Source: JAUVUV01 sp964548275 (GTDB lineage Bacteria > Gemmatimonadota > Glassbacteria > GWA2-58-10). From it: a stretch of 61,153 nucleotides of DNA. A program made the position numbers and the translations under genes. The notes under the pieces are model-generated. The model saw nothing but the letters and a program-made list of their open reading frames with translations, was not told the origin of the DNA and searched no databases. Position 1 is the first letter of the stretch. Each line of letters begins with the position of its first letter. The stretch covers positions 1-61,153 of the forward strand of contig CAZJQI010000023.1 of assembly GCA_964548275.1 (NCBI GenBank), written 5' to 3'. Shown piece by piece: positions 7,640 to 15,987 of the stretch.

Positions 7640-7960
7640 ATTTTCCCAAGTGTGAAATCGATAGTCAGTTCCACACTTATCCACAGTTTATCCACAGAAA
7701 GCGAGATGAGAAACAGGCGGCTCAAAGAGTCGGGTCTATTTTTATAACATATTGAAATAGAAGCAATTAAAAGAGTCTATGTCAAATTATCAATCAATTT
7801 GATAAATGTAACAAAATCCAATAACTCCTTACACTGTGGATAACTCATTGCAATTCCGTTAACCTCTTATTCGTCGGATAAGTCAATATAAATCCGTTAA
7901 ACCTATACGTATCGGATAATCCTATTCGTGTCCGTCAATCCTTTGTCTTATCTGCAGTTA
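7640..7960. other. AT-rich non-coding region with three perfect DnaA boxes (origin-like)
   Basis: Perfect TTATCCACA boxes lie at 7677-7685 and 7688-7696 (plus) and at 7835-7843 (minus, TGTGGATAA). Between them, 7741-7830 is strongly AT-rich, as in a duplex-unwinding element. TCGGATAA occurs twice further right (7874-7881 and 7912-7919). The whole gap 7474-8234 has no credible gene. Against an origin: genes on both sides run in the same direction and no dnaA, dnaN, gidA or parAB lies nearby. It may be oriC, a DnaA titration site or a DnaA-regulated promoter region. Confidence 0.5.
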
Positions 7961-8234
7961 TAAGCTACAATCTCTCGCTCCATTCGTGCCTGCTGTTTTT
8001 ATCTCGCCCGTTTCACTGTAAAAATGCGCTTAACAATCGGATTTCTACAGCTTTTCGCTGGTTCGATATTGACAACATAAAGCCTAAATTAAACCGGCCG
8101 ATTAACCGATATTAATACAGGAAAGCTTTACAGATTTAGGAACAGGGGAGAAGTGTGTCCTCTGCTGAGGCTTGATTTAGCCAATATCGCCTGATTTGTT
8201 GAATCGAGTCATACCGGACCAAGTTCAGAGGATC

Positions 8235-9806
8235 ATGTCCACAGATATTTCTACTCTAATATCCAATCTCAAGTTGATCAGGAGCAGGTATCCTGCCATT
8301 CATCATCAGTTGAACCAGAAAGTTGTGGGCACAGTACTCGATGGCCTCTATCAATGTGAGGACGGCCGTTTCGCCTATCTTGTGAAGGATGAGAAGGAGC
8401 ACAAAATCCTGGTCAAGGAGTCTGCACGCAAGGTCGATATCACCGGTAAGCGCCTGGTTATTCTCCTGGGTATCGGGCTTGGCTACCAGCTATTCGAGAT
8501 TTACAAGCAGCTTGCAGCCAACCAGTTCCTGATCGCCGTGGAGACCCGCCCGGACCTGCTCTGCAAATCCCTTTATGTGCACGATTGGAAGAATTTACTG
8601 ACCTCCGAGCGTTTCAGGTTGTTTCTGGGCTCGGACAGCCACGGGCTGAGCGAGCTGGCCGGTCAGCTTGACCGCGCTCCCGAGAAAAAGGACCTGATTG
8701 TGCTGGATAACAAGGTTCTGGTCACTATCGACCAGAAGCCTTACGCATGGTGGAACATTTATTTCTACCTGATATCGGGACTCGATTTCGACGGGATTCG
8801 GGTGATTAACAGCGTGATGAGTGGATTCAACCTCTGGGATCCGGACAACCTGTACCTGAACCTGCCGAGCGAATTCCTCGGCAAGCGGCCCTCGGACCTG
8901 GAGGTTGAAAAAATCTACGGCCGGTTCAATCTGCTCGCCCGTACGCTTGCCCCTGGCTTGCGTACCATTCGACTCGGCGACTTGCCCCGGATCAAGGGAC
9001 CGGATAACGGCTCGATCCACGGAAGGGTGTCGATAATCGTTCTCTGCTGGAACAAAAAAGATTATACCCGGCGCTGCCTGAAAAGCCTGCTTGAGAAAAC
9101 CGATTACAAGGATTTCAGGGTGATCGCTGTGGACAACGGCAGCACGGACGGTACGCCAACGATGCTCGAATCCATGGCCGGCGATGACAGCAGGCTTCAG
9201 CCGGTGCTTCTTGATACAAACCTGGGGATACCCGCGGGCCGTCAGGCGGGCATGGAAGAGGCCGACGGTGAGTTCATCCTTTTCATGGACAACGATACCG
9301 AGGTGGAATGCCCGGATTTCCTGCGAGTGATGGTCAACGCAATAAACAGCCATCCGAATATCGGCTCCACCGGCGCTTTCCCGATTATTTACACCAGCGA
9401 TGAGAACGACAGTTTTATCCAGTGTGTTCACATACCCTCTCTGGCGGCTCCGGTAGCTTGGTGCAGCGGTTACTGCCTGATGGTCCGCCGCTCGACACTG
9501 GAAGAAATCGGCGGGATCGACGCAGAGGAGTTCGAAGCCTACGGGGCAGAGGATGTTTATCTGGGATATAAACTGCGACAGCACGGCTGGATAACCGTTT
9601 CGACATCGCGCCTGGTCGGGGTGAGCCACCATATAGCCCACCACGATAACCACTACAACTATGACTGGGAAGCCTCAGGCAAAAAAAACAGCGAGTTCTT
9701 TTACCGCGCTTTCGGCCCCAGGCGCAGGCTGCTCGACACGGCTCGTGACAACTCCATTGCACAGGGTCTCTGGGACAAAGACAAACAGGGATTCATCCAG
9801 GCCTGA
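8235..9806 (+). CDS. Two-domain protein: Maf/DUF115-like N-terminus plus GT2 glycosyltransferase
   Basis: A protein of about 523 residues. The first 260 residues resemble the nucleotide-binding-like region of motility accessory factor/DUF115 proteins (LVILLGIGLGYQLFEI, LIAVETRPDLL). Residues about 270-500 are a GT-A glycosyltransferase family 2 domain: VSIIVLCWNKKDYTRRCLKS, VDNGSTDGTP, DNDTEVE in the DXD position, and GYCLMVRR...GAEDVYLGYKLRQHGW near the acceptor loop. It probably transfers a sugar in surface glycan or flagellin-like glycosylation. The ATG at 8235 follows GAGG at 8228-8231. An upstream in-frame TTG at 8196 is possible, so the start is not certain. Confidence 0.75.
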   Translation: MSTDISTLISNLKLIRSRYPAIHHQLNQKVVGTVLDGLYQCEDGRFAYLVKDEKEHKILVKESARKVDITGKRLVILLGIGLGYQLFEIYKQLAANQFLIAVETRPDLLCKSLYVHDWKNLLTSERFRLFLGSDSHGLSELAGQLDRAPEKKDLIVLDNKVLVTIDQKPYAWWNIYFYLISGLDFDGIRVINSVMSGFNLWDPDNLYLNLPSEFLGKRPSDLEVEKIYGRFNLLARTLAPGLRTIRLGDLPRIKGPDNGSIHGRVSIIVLCWNKKDYTRRCLKSLLEKTDYKDFRVIAVDNGSTDGTPTMLESMAGDDSRLQPVLLDTNLGIPAGRQAGMEEADGEFILFMDNDTEVECPDFLRVMVNAINSHPNIGSTGAFPIIYTSDENDSFIQCVHIPSLAAPVAWCSGYCLMVRRSTLEEIGGIDAEEFEAYGAEDVYLGYKLRQHGWITVSTSRLVGVSHHIAHHDNHYNYDWEASGKKNSEFFYRAFGPRRRLLDTARDNSIAQGLWDKDKQGFIQA

Positions 9807-10015
9807 TTCCCTCTCCATTCCCATCCTCGGACCTATACCTCAAAAAGTGATCGTTTTTGCCCCAAATAGGGCATGCGTAATTCATTTGTACTTGATCCTT
9901 TCTGCCCAATTGCTTATAATATACGCTAATTTTCTTTGGAACGCATGCGGCATACAGTTTGCGGATGCCTTTGATCCGAACCGGATATGAATTTTTTCTT
10001 GCCCCGGGAGGTTCT

Positions 10016-10585
10016 TTGAACCGTCAGGAAGTCTACGAGCTTTTAACCGAGTACACCAAGAGCGAAAGACTCCTCCGTCACAGCCTGGCGGTTGAGGCGG
10101 CGATGAGAGCCTATGCCCGCAAGTACGATGAGGATGAGGAGCTATGGGGTGCGGTCGGGCTGATCCATGATTTCGACTACGAGCAGAACCCCACCCTGGA
10201 CAAGCATCCGATGGTTGGCGGCGAAATCCTTCACAACAAGGGATGGCCGGAGGTTGCTGTTCGGGCGGTTCTCTCCCACTCTGACGAAAGCGGGATACAG
10301 CGCGAAAGCCGGCTGGAGCAAACTCTCTACGCGGTGGATGAACTCACCGGTTTTATCACGGCCGTGGCACTGGTGCGACCCTCCCGCTCCCTGGATGATC
10401 TGAAAGCCAGGAGTGTCAGGAAAAAGATGAAAGACAGGGGTTTTGCCGCTGCGATTGACCGCGAGCAGCTTCTCCGGTCAACTGAAGAGCTGGGTGAGGA
10501 TTTCACCGAGCATGTAGACTTCGTGATTCAGGCCATGCGTCTTGTGGGTAAGGAACTCGGTTTCCAGACACTGGAAGGTAAATAA
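10016..10585 (+). CDS. HD-domain metal-dependent hydrolase
   Basis: A 190-residue HD-superfamily protein. The first His is in LLRHSLAVEAAM, the HD pair is in GLIHDFDYE, and later ligands include HPMVGGEIL, LSHSD and AVDELTGF. This is the short HDIG/YfbR-like arrangement seen in nucleotidase and phosphohydrolase proteins; the substrate is not predictable. TTG at 10016 is chosen because GGGAGG (10006-10011) precedes it by about 4 nt and the family alignment starts at NRQEVYELL. Its stop is directly followed by the ATG of the next gene, so the two are cotranscribed. Confidence 0.78.
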   Translation: MNRQEVYELLTEYTKSERLLRHSLAVEAAMRAYARKYDEDEELWGAVGLIHDFDYEQNPTLDKHPMVGGEILHNKGWPEVAVRAVLSHSDESGIQRESRLEQTLYAVDELTGFITAVALVRPSRSLDDLKARSVRKKMKDRGFAAAIDREQLLRSTEELGEDFTEHVDFVIQAMRLVGKELGFQTLEGK

Positions 10586-11365
10586 ATGTTGGTTCCAGGT
10601 TTGCATATAAAATCCGGCCTGCCGGTTTTTCTGATTGCATGGTTCATCTCAGGCTGCACTGTTGCTGATCGGCCATCCGCAGCGGATGAGCTCTGGAACA
10701 AAGGCGAACTTCTTGCCGAGGAGGATTTTGCGGGTGATTTGAGTAACTGGCTGGCCGAGGGGGATGTGGCGGCAAGCATAGAGAACGGCCGCCTGAGGTT
10801 TGAAGCCCTGGAGAAAACCGAGGTCAAGAAAGGCAATATCTGGTGGAGGAAACATTTCACCGGGCCCCTGCTGATCGAGTATGACTACCAGTCGGCCACC
10901 CCGTATGGGCTTTCGATGATCTGGTGGTATGCCCACGGAAAAGAGGGCGAGGACCTGCTGTCGTTCACCAGGAGTGGGGTGTATGATGAGTATGTCAAGG
11001 GCAGGATGAACGGCTACCATATCTCTTATCACAGATTCGACTCCGGAAAGAGCAATTTGCGAAAGTCATACGGTTTCCACAAGCTCTCCTCGAATGATGA
11101 TCCGATTCCTATTGATGAGCTGGATTTGCACCATATCACGATTTACTGCCGCCAAGGGCATATCCGTTTCACAGTGGACGGCAAGCTGGTGCACGATTTT
11201 ATCGACCGGGGCCAGCCATGCCTGGAGGGCAAGGCCTGGCTTCACGACTACCCCTGCAAGGGTACCGGGGCGGTTTTGAGCCAAGGCAGGATCGGCATTC
11301 GCCATACCCAGAAACAGGTTGCGTATTACGACAATTTCCGGGTTTACCGGCTGGTGAAGCCCTGA
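10586..11365 (+). CDS. DUF1961-like lipoprotein (laminin-G/concanavalin-like fold)
   Basis: A 259-residue lipoprotein with lipobox ISGC after an N-terminal hydrophobic stretch. The mature part has the beta-rich pattern of DUF1961-like proteins related to laminin G and concanavalin lectins: EEDFAGDLSNWLAEG, LIEYDYQSATPYGLSMIWW, HHITIYCRQGHIRFTVDGK and ending GRIGIRHTQKQVAYYDNFRV. Relatives accompany polysaccharide-degrading genes and probably bind or cleave glycans. It starts directly after the HD-hydrolase stop, with ribosome binding from the end of that gene (GGAAGG). Confidence 0.65.
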   Translation: MLVPGLHIKSGLPVFLIAWFISGCTVADRPSAADELWNKGELLAEEDFAGDLSNWLAEGDVAASIENGRLRFEALEKTEVKKGNIWWRKHFTGPLLIEYDYQSATPYGLSMIWWYAHGKEGEDLLSFTRSGVYDEYVKGRMNGYHISYHRFDSGKSNLRKSYGFHKLSSNDDPIPIDELDLHHITIYCRQGHIRFTVDGKLVHDFIDRGQPCLEGKAWLHDYPCKGTGAVLSQGRIGIRHTQKQVAYYDNFRVYRLVKP

Positions 11366-11371
11366 AAATTA

Positions 11372-11400
11372 TTGTTAATTTCATTTTTGAATATTAATCT
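11372..11400 (+). promoter_or_regulatory. Possible promoter of the ABC/GldG cassette
   Basis: TTGTTA, a 17-bp spacer and TAATCT lie about 65 bp upstream of the ATP-binding gene, in an AT-rich gap after the preceding stop. The match is moderate. Confidence 0.4.
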
Positions 11401-11466
11401 TCGTTTCGCGCCAGTTCACGGCTCAGTGCGTAACTGGAACTTTTAAACATCAAACCCCTGGATACC

Positions 11467-12405
11467 ATGGTTACAATTGAAAACCTGACCAAGTACTACG
11501 GCCCGGTCCTTGCTGTGGACTCGGTTTCTTTCGAGGTGGCAAAAGGCGAGGTAGTAGGATTCCTCGGGCCGAACGCGGCGGGCAAGACCACCACGATGCG
11601 GGTAATCACCTGCTATCTCAAGCCCACCTCGGGAACGGTATCTGTGGCCGGATACGACATCTACAAGCACCCTGTGGAGGTGCGCAAGCGTATCGGCTAC
11701 CTGCCGGAGAACAACCCGCTGTATCCTGAAATGAACGTGGTGGACTATCTCGACTACATCGCCGAACTCCGCCAGGTGCCCGCTGCAGAGCGCTCCCGGC
11801 GGGTGAAAGAAATGATCGGCATTACCGGTCTCGAGGACGTGCTGTGGAAGGATATCGGCGAGCTTTCCAGAGGTTACCGGCAGCGCGTGGGACTGGCCCA
11901 GTCGATGGTTCACGATCCGGACATCCTGATTTTCGACGAGCCCACCAGCGGGCTGGACCCGAACCAGATTATCGAGATCAGGAAGCTCATCCGGGAGATC
12001 GGCCGCGAGAAAACGGTTATCCTCTCCACTCATATCCTGCCCGAGGTGAGCGCCACGTGCGACAGGGTGCTGATAATCAACGACGCCAGGCTGGTGGCCA
12101 GCGGCACCACTGACGAGCTTATCAACCGGGCCAAGGGCGCCGATGTGGTCACTGCCGTGATTAAGGGACCTGAGGAGGCGGTTTATCAGGCTCTGCGCGA
12201 GGCAGACTTTGTCGGCGAATTCCGTAAGATCAAGGAAGAGCCCGAGGGAGAAGAAGCCTGGCTGAGTCTTGAAATCGAAAGCACCAGCGGAGATATCAGG
12301 GAAAAACTTTTCCGACTGGTGGTGGAGAAAAACTGGTCCATGCGTGAACTGAAACTTGAAAAGATGAGCCTCGAGGAGGTTTTCGCCAAGCTGACTACCT
12401 CGTAG
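11467..12405 (+). CDS. ABC transporter ATP-binding protein (GldA/CcmA-like)
   Basis: A 312-residue ABC ATPase. Walker A is GPNAAGKTTT near residue 35, the Q loop lies before YLPENNPLYPEM, the signature is LSRGYRQRVGLAQ, Walker B is ILIFDEPTSGLDP, and the switch His is in LSTHILPE. The extra C-terminal 80 residues are typical of ABC-2 type exporter ATPases. It heads a four-gene cassette (ATPase, permease, GldG-like, DUF4340), an arrangement related to the gliding-motility Gld transporter but widespread outside gliders. No strong Shine-Dalgarno site is visible before this ATG. Confidence 0.92.
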   Translation: MVTIENLTKYYGPVLAVDSVSFEVAKGEVVGFLGPNAAGKTTTMRVITCYLKPTSGTVSVAGYDIYKHPVEVRKRIGYLPENNPLYPEMNVVDYLDYIAELRQVPAAERSRRVKEMIGITGLEDVLWKDIGELSRGYRQRVGLAQSMVHDPDILIFDEPTSGLDPNQIIEIRKLIREIGREKTVILSTHILPEVSATCDRVLIINDARLVASGTTDELINRAKGADVVTAVIKGPEEAVYQALREADFVGEFRKIKEEPEGEEAWLSLEIESTSGDIREKLFRLVVEKNWSMRELKLEKMSLEEVFAKLTTS

Positions 12406-12461
12406 ATGTGAAATCTCATCTTTGAATCTTTAACCTGAAAAAGACGAGTAGCAGAGAGAAA

Positions 12462-13178
12462 ATGAAAAACGCCATTACAGTCGCCAGGAAGGAATTCAGA
12501 ACCTACTTCGAATCGCCGATAGCCTATATTTTTATCACGGCTTTCCTGCTGTTGGTCAACTTCCTTTATCTCTGGACATTTTTCGTTACAGGACAGGCCG
12601 ATATGCGCCCGTTTTTCGGCTTCATGCCTTTCGTTTTCCTCTTCCTTGTGCCCTCGATTACCATGCGTCTCTGGGCAGAGGAGCGCAAGATGGGAACCCT
12701 GGAGGTGCTGCTGACACTGCCTGTACAGGAAAGGGAGGTGGTGCTGGGCAAATTTATCGCCAGTTTTCTTTTCCTGCTGGTGATGCTCGCGCTTACTTTC
12801 AACATCCCCCTGCTTGTGGGTGTTCTGGGTGATCCGGACTGGGGCACGATTATCTGCGGTTACCTGGGTTGCCTGCTCATGGGAGCCAGCTATCTGGCGA
12901 TCGGCCTTTTTGCCTCGGCCATCAGCGATAACCAGATTGTCGCTTTCATCCTGGCAATCGCAATCTGTACCGCCATGCTGATCGTGGGCGAATGGTTTTT
13001 CCTGATCCTCGTGCCTGATGTTTTCGTTCCCTTTTTCAATTTTCTGGGTCTTGGCACCCATTTCGAGAGCATGGGCCGCGGGGTGATCGATACCCGCGAT
13101 TTGCTCTATTACATCTCAGTAATCGGCGTTTTCCTCTATCTCAATGTCAACACGGTAGAAAACCGGACCTGGGTCTGA
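12462..13178 (+). CDS. ABC-2 type permease (GldF-like)
   Basis: A 238-residue inner-membrane protein with about six hydrophobic segments. It opens with the family motif VARKEFRTYFESPIAYIF and has the amphipathic MRLWAEERKMGTLEVLLTLP between the second and third segments, characteristic of GldF/ABC-2 permeases. It should form the membrane channel for the ATPase encoded 56 nt upstream. Shine-Dalgarno-like AGAGAG precedes the ATG. Confidence 0.9.
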   Translation: MKNAITVARKEFRTYFESPIAYIFITAFLLLVNFLYLWTFFVTGQADMRPFFGFMPFVFLFLVPSITMRLWAEERKMGTLEVLLTLPVQEREVVLGKFIASFLFLLVMLALTFNIPLLVGVLGDPDWGTIICGYLGCLLMGASYLAIGLFASAISDNQIVAFILAIAICTAMLIVGEWFFLILVPDVFVPFFNFLGLGTHFESMGRGVIDTRDLLYYISVIGVFLYLNVNTVENRTWV

Positions 13179-13213
13179 AGTTCCCGGGCCAATTGTCTCA
13201 AGGGTTGCACACT

Positions 13214-14752
13214 ATGAACGGAAAAAAACCGACAGATCAAGTTTCCAACGTTGCCTATGTGGCGGTTATTCTCGCTATCGTGATCGTGGTGAACGTTCTT
13301 GGCAGCAATTTTTTCGGCAGGCTGGATCTCACCCAGAACAAGCTTTACTCGATCAGTCCAACCACACAAGAAATTCTTGGCGATCTTGACGATGTAGTCT
13401 CAATCAAAGCTTATTTTTCCAAGAAATTGCCCGTACAGCTGAACCGGCTGCCCAAAGAAATAGACGATATGCTCGAGGAGTATATGATTTACTCCGACGG
13501 CAACATCCACTATGAACGGATTGATCCCGGGGACGATGAGAACCTGAAACGGCAGCTCGCCCAGTCGGGGATTATGCCGGTTACGATGACTATCATCGAG
13601 AAGGACGAGCGACAGCAGATCAACGGCTACCTCGCGATGACTGTTTCCTACGGCGAGAAAACCGAGCCGATCCCCATGGTAGAGAACACGAGAGACCTGG
13701 AATACGAGCTTACAAGCAGAGTCTACCGGGTGACAACCGAGCCGCAGCATGTGGGTTTCCTCTCCTCGCACACGAGGCACGACCCGATGGGCGACTACAG
13801 CGTTTTCGCCCAGGAAGTCCGCAAAATCCACGAGATCGAACTCGTGGATCTGAGCTCGGATACGGAAATACCCGATCGAATCGACGCCCTGATCGTGGCT
13901 GGCCCCGCTGATTCGGTTCCCGATCAGGTAAAATTCGCAGTGGATCAGTTTATCATGCGCGGGGGAAGGGCGCTTTTTCTGGTGGACAACCTGGTGGTGG
14001 AACAGCGCATGCCCAGGATAGTGGACCACGGGCTCAAATGGATGTTTTTAAAATACGGGCTTAACATGACAGGCGATATCGTGCGGGACCAGAAATCTCA
14101 TTCGCCGCAGCGGGTTACCCAGGGCATCTTTACTTTCAACCAGCCCAATCCGTTTTTCCCCCACGTTATCAAGGAGCAGTTCGGTGATCAGTCGGTGGTG
14201 TCAAGGCTCAGTGAGCTGACCCTTCCCTGGACCGGTACTGTCGAGCCAAGCGCCGAATCGGACAGCAATATAGCCTATTCTGTGCTGGCTACCACCAGTG
14301 ATGCGGGCCAGAGCCTGAGGCCTCCCACTTTCCAGCCCTCGGGCACCCAGGCGAAACTGCCCCTGATTGTGCTCGCCTCCGGCAAATTCAAGAGCGCTTT
14401 CGATGGCAGGACGGATCTGTTGCAAGAGGGCGACAGCCTTCTCAATAGGAGCACGGTCGAAACGGATATTATGCTGGTGGGAAGTTCATCGTTTGTGGAA
14501 AACCAGTATCTTTATCCGGGCAACATGGAGTTCATGCTCAACGCTATCGATTTTCTCACAATCGGCGACAAACTGATCTCCATCCGCACCAGGCCCACCA
14601 CGGACAGGCCGCTTAAATCGATCAGCGCCGAGATGAAAAAATTCCTGCGCATCATGAGTATCGTGGCCGTGCCGATATTCGTTATCCTTTTCGGTTCGAT
14701 GCGTTTTTACCTCAAACGGCGGGACAAGACGATCCGTTCCCGCTCGTTATAG
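13214..14752 (+). CDS. GldG-like ABC auxiliary protein
   Basis: A protein of about 512 residues with an N-terminal membrane anchor (residues about 11-32), then RLDLTQNKLYSISPTTQEIL, the hallmark opening of the GldG/ABC_transp_aux family. A large extracytoplasmic domain with a glutamine-amidotransferase-like fold follows (GFLSSHTRHD, DALIVAGPAD, GGRALFLVDN), and one C-terminal membrane segment near residue 490. I chose the ATG at 13214, 9 nt after AAGGG. It sits between the permease and the DUF4340 gene and probably forms the periplasmic part of the transporter. The transported substrate is unknown. Confidence 0.88.
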   Translation: MNGKKPTDQVSNVAYVAVILAIVIVVNVLGSNFFGRLDLTQNKLYSISPTTQEILGDLDDVVSIKAYFSKKLPVQLNRLPKEIDDMLEEYMIYSDGNIHYERIDPGDDENLKRQLAQSGIMPVTMTIIEKDERQQINGYLAMTVSYGEKTEPIPMVENTRDLEYELTSRVYRVTTEPQHVGFLSSHTRHDPMGDYSVFAQEVRKIHEIELVDLSSDTEIPDRIDALIVAGPADSVPDQVKFAVDQFIMRGGRALFLVDNLVVEQRMPRIVDHGLKWMFLKYGLNMTGDIVRDQKSHSPQRVTQGIFTFNQPNPFFPHVIKEQFGDQSVVSRLSELTLPWTGTVEPSAESDSNIAYSVLATTSDAGQSLRPPTFQPSGTQAKLPLIVLASGKFKSAFDGRTDLLQEGDSLLNRSTVETDIMLVGSSSFVENQYLYPGNMEFMLNAIDFLTIGDKLISIRTRPTTDRPLKSISAEMKKFLRIMSIVAVPIFVILFGSMRFYLKRRDKTIRSRSL

Positions 14753-14831
14753 GACTGACAAATGTTTCTCCCCGGGCAGAGCGGACTGCCCCGGAAATAC
14801 AGGCAATCACTTCAACTGTAACGACAGGACG

Positions 14832-15842
14832 ATGAAAAAGCTGATCAAACCACTGATAGTTCTCATGCTTCTTCTCGTTGTCTGGCTGGTGGTAGAATTC
14901 ACCGGCCGCGATTTCAGCCGCCCGGACCCTGAGAAAACCCTGGCAGTGCAGCTCGACGAGGCATCAATCAGACGGATCGAGATCAGCCGGGGAGAGGAGG
15001 GTGTCACCCTTCTTCACAGCGCAACCGGCGATTGGCAGGTAAAGACCGATCAGGGAATCAAGCCGGCCGAGTCCGAGGCGGTTGCCAGCGCCCTGGCCAA
15101 CCTGAACGGGATCAATACCACTGATATCGTGAGCCACAACCCCAACAAGCAGGCCGACTACAGAGTGGATGATGCAGGCGGCACGAAAGTGCGGGTCTAC
15201 GGCGACGGGGATATGCTGCTGGAGGAGCTGGTGTTTGGCAAGTTAGGCGGTTTCGAGTCCCAGGCAATGGCCCTCCAGCAGGGCCGGATCGACGAAAGCC
15301 GTTTTTTCACCTACATGCGCCGGGGAGCCAGCGAGCGTGTATATAAAGTAAAGGGCTTTTTCGCCGGTATGCTGGGTGTGGATACCGAACAGTGGCGTGA
15401 CCACGTCCTGATGAAATTCGAACCCTCGCAGCTACAGCAGATCAGCCTGGTTTACCCGGAGGAGAAAATAGTACTGGAGAAAGATGTCAACGGCTCCTGG
15501 GCGATGACCGAACCGCAAGCCTCAACTGTTGACTCGACCGTTGTGGAACGGATGGCCGCCTCGTTGAGTACCATGCGGGCCTCGAGCTTCGTGGACTCGC
15601 TCCTTCCGGCTGAAACGCTCGGGTTCGCTCAGCCGACCGTGATGGTGGGCGTGAAACTCGCCGATGGTAGCGAGCAGAAAGTCACTGTCGGCAACGAACT
15701 GGAAGACAACCTCTCCTACTGCGTGAAAGAGCATGACGAGCAGGTTTATACTCTTGCCAGTTTCCGCCTGGACCAGTTCATGAAAAAGCTGGCTGAGTTG
15801 GTTAAAGAGGATGTGGAAGAAGCGGAGAAAGAAGGGGAATAG
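14832..15842 (+). CDS. DUF4340 membrane-anchored protein
   Basis: A 336-residue protein with one N-terminal membrane segment (LIKPLIVLMLLLVVWLVV) and a periplasmic beta-rich region of two DUF4340-like repeats. Landmarks are VQLDEASIRRIEISRGEEGV, GDWQVKTDQGI, VFGKLGGF and a second SLVYPEEKIVLEKDVNGSW near residue 205. DUF4340 proteins almost always follow GldG-like genes and are thought to be accessory parts of that ABC system. It ends in a charged lysine/glutamate tail. A terminator lies 36 nt downstream, closing the operon. Confidence 0.88.
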   Translation: MKKLIKPLIVLMLLLVVWLVVEFTGRDFSRPDPEKTLAVQLDEASIRRIEISRGEEGVTLLHSATGDWQVKTDQGIKPAESEAVASALANLNGINTTDIVSHNPNKQADYRVDDAGGTKVRVYGDGDMLLEELVFGKLGGFESQAMALQQGRIDESRFFTYMRRGASERVYKVKGFFAGMLGVDTEQWRDHVLMKFEPSQLQQISLVYPEEKIVLEKDVNGSWAMTEPQASTVDSTVVERMAASLSTMRASSFVDSLLPAETLGFAQPTVMVGVKLADGSEQKVTVGNELEDNLSYCVKEHDEQVYTLASFRLDQFMKKLAELVKEDVEEAEKEGE

Positions 15843-15877
15843 TAAAAGCTATAAAAATTAACAAATGAAGAAAAATC

Positions 15878-15911
15878 CAAAAGCGCGCCTAGAGACAGGG
15901 GCGCGTTTTTT
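15878..15911 (+). terminator. Terminator of the ABC/GldG operon
   Basis: CGCGCC pairs with GGCGCG, extended by a G-T pair and four A-T pairs, and is followed by a run of T. It falls inside the upstream extension of the GH31 frame, which argues that the GH31 gene starts later, at 15988. Confidence 0.75.
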
Positions 15912-15987
15912 ATTTGTTGACAAATCCCTTCTCAGTGCCTCTTTTTTTGATCATCCCGCTTTAATAAACCCACTCCCGGAGGCAGAT

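Noticed and set aside
9661..9990. 109-codon plus-strand frame after the GT2 gene
   Set aside because: Overlaps the end of GT2 in another frame and runs into non-coding sequence; no domain.
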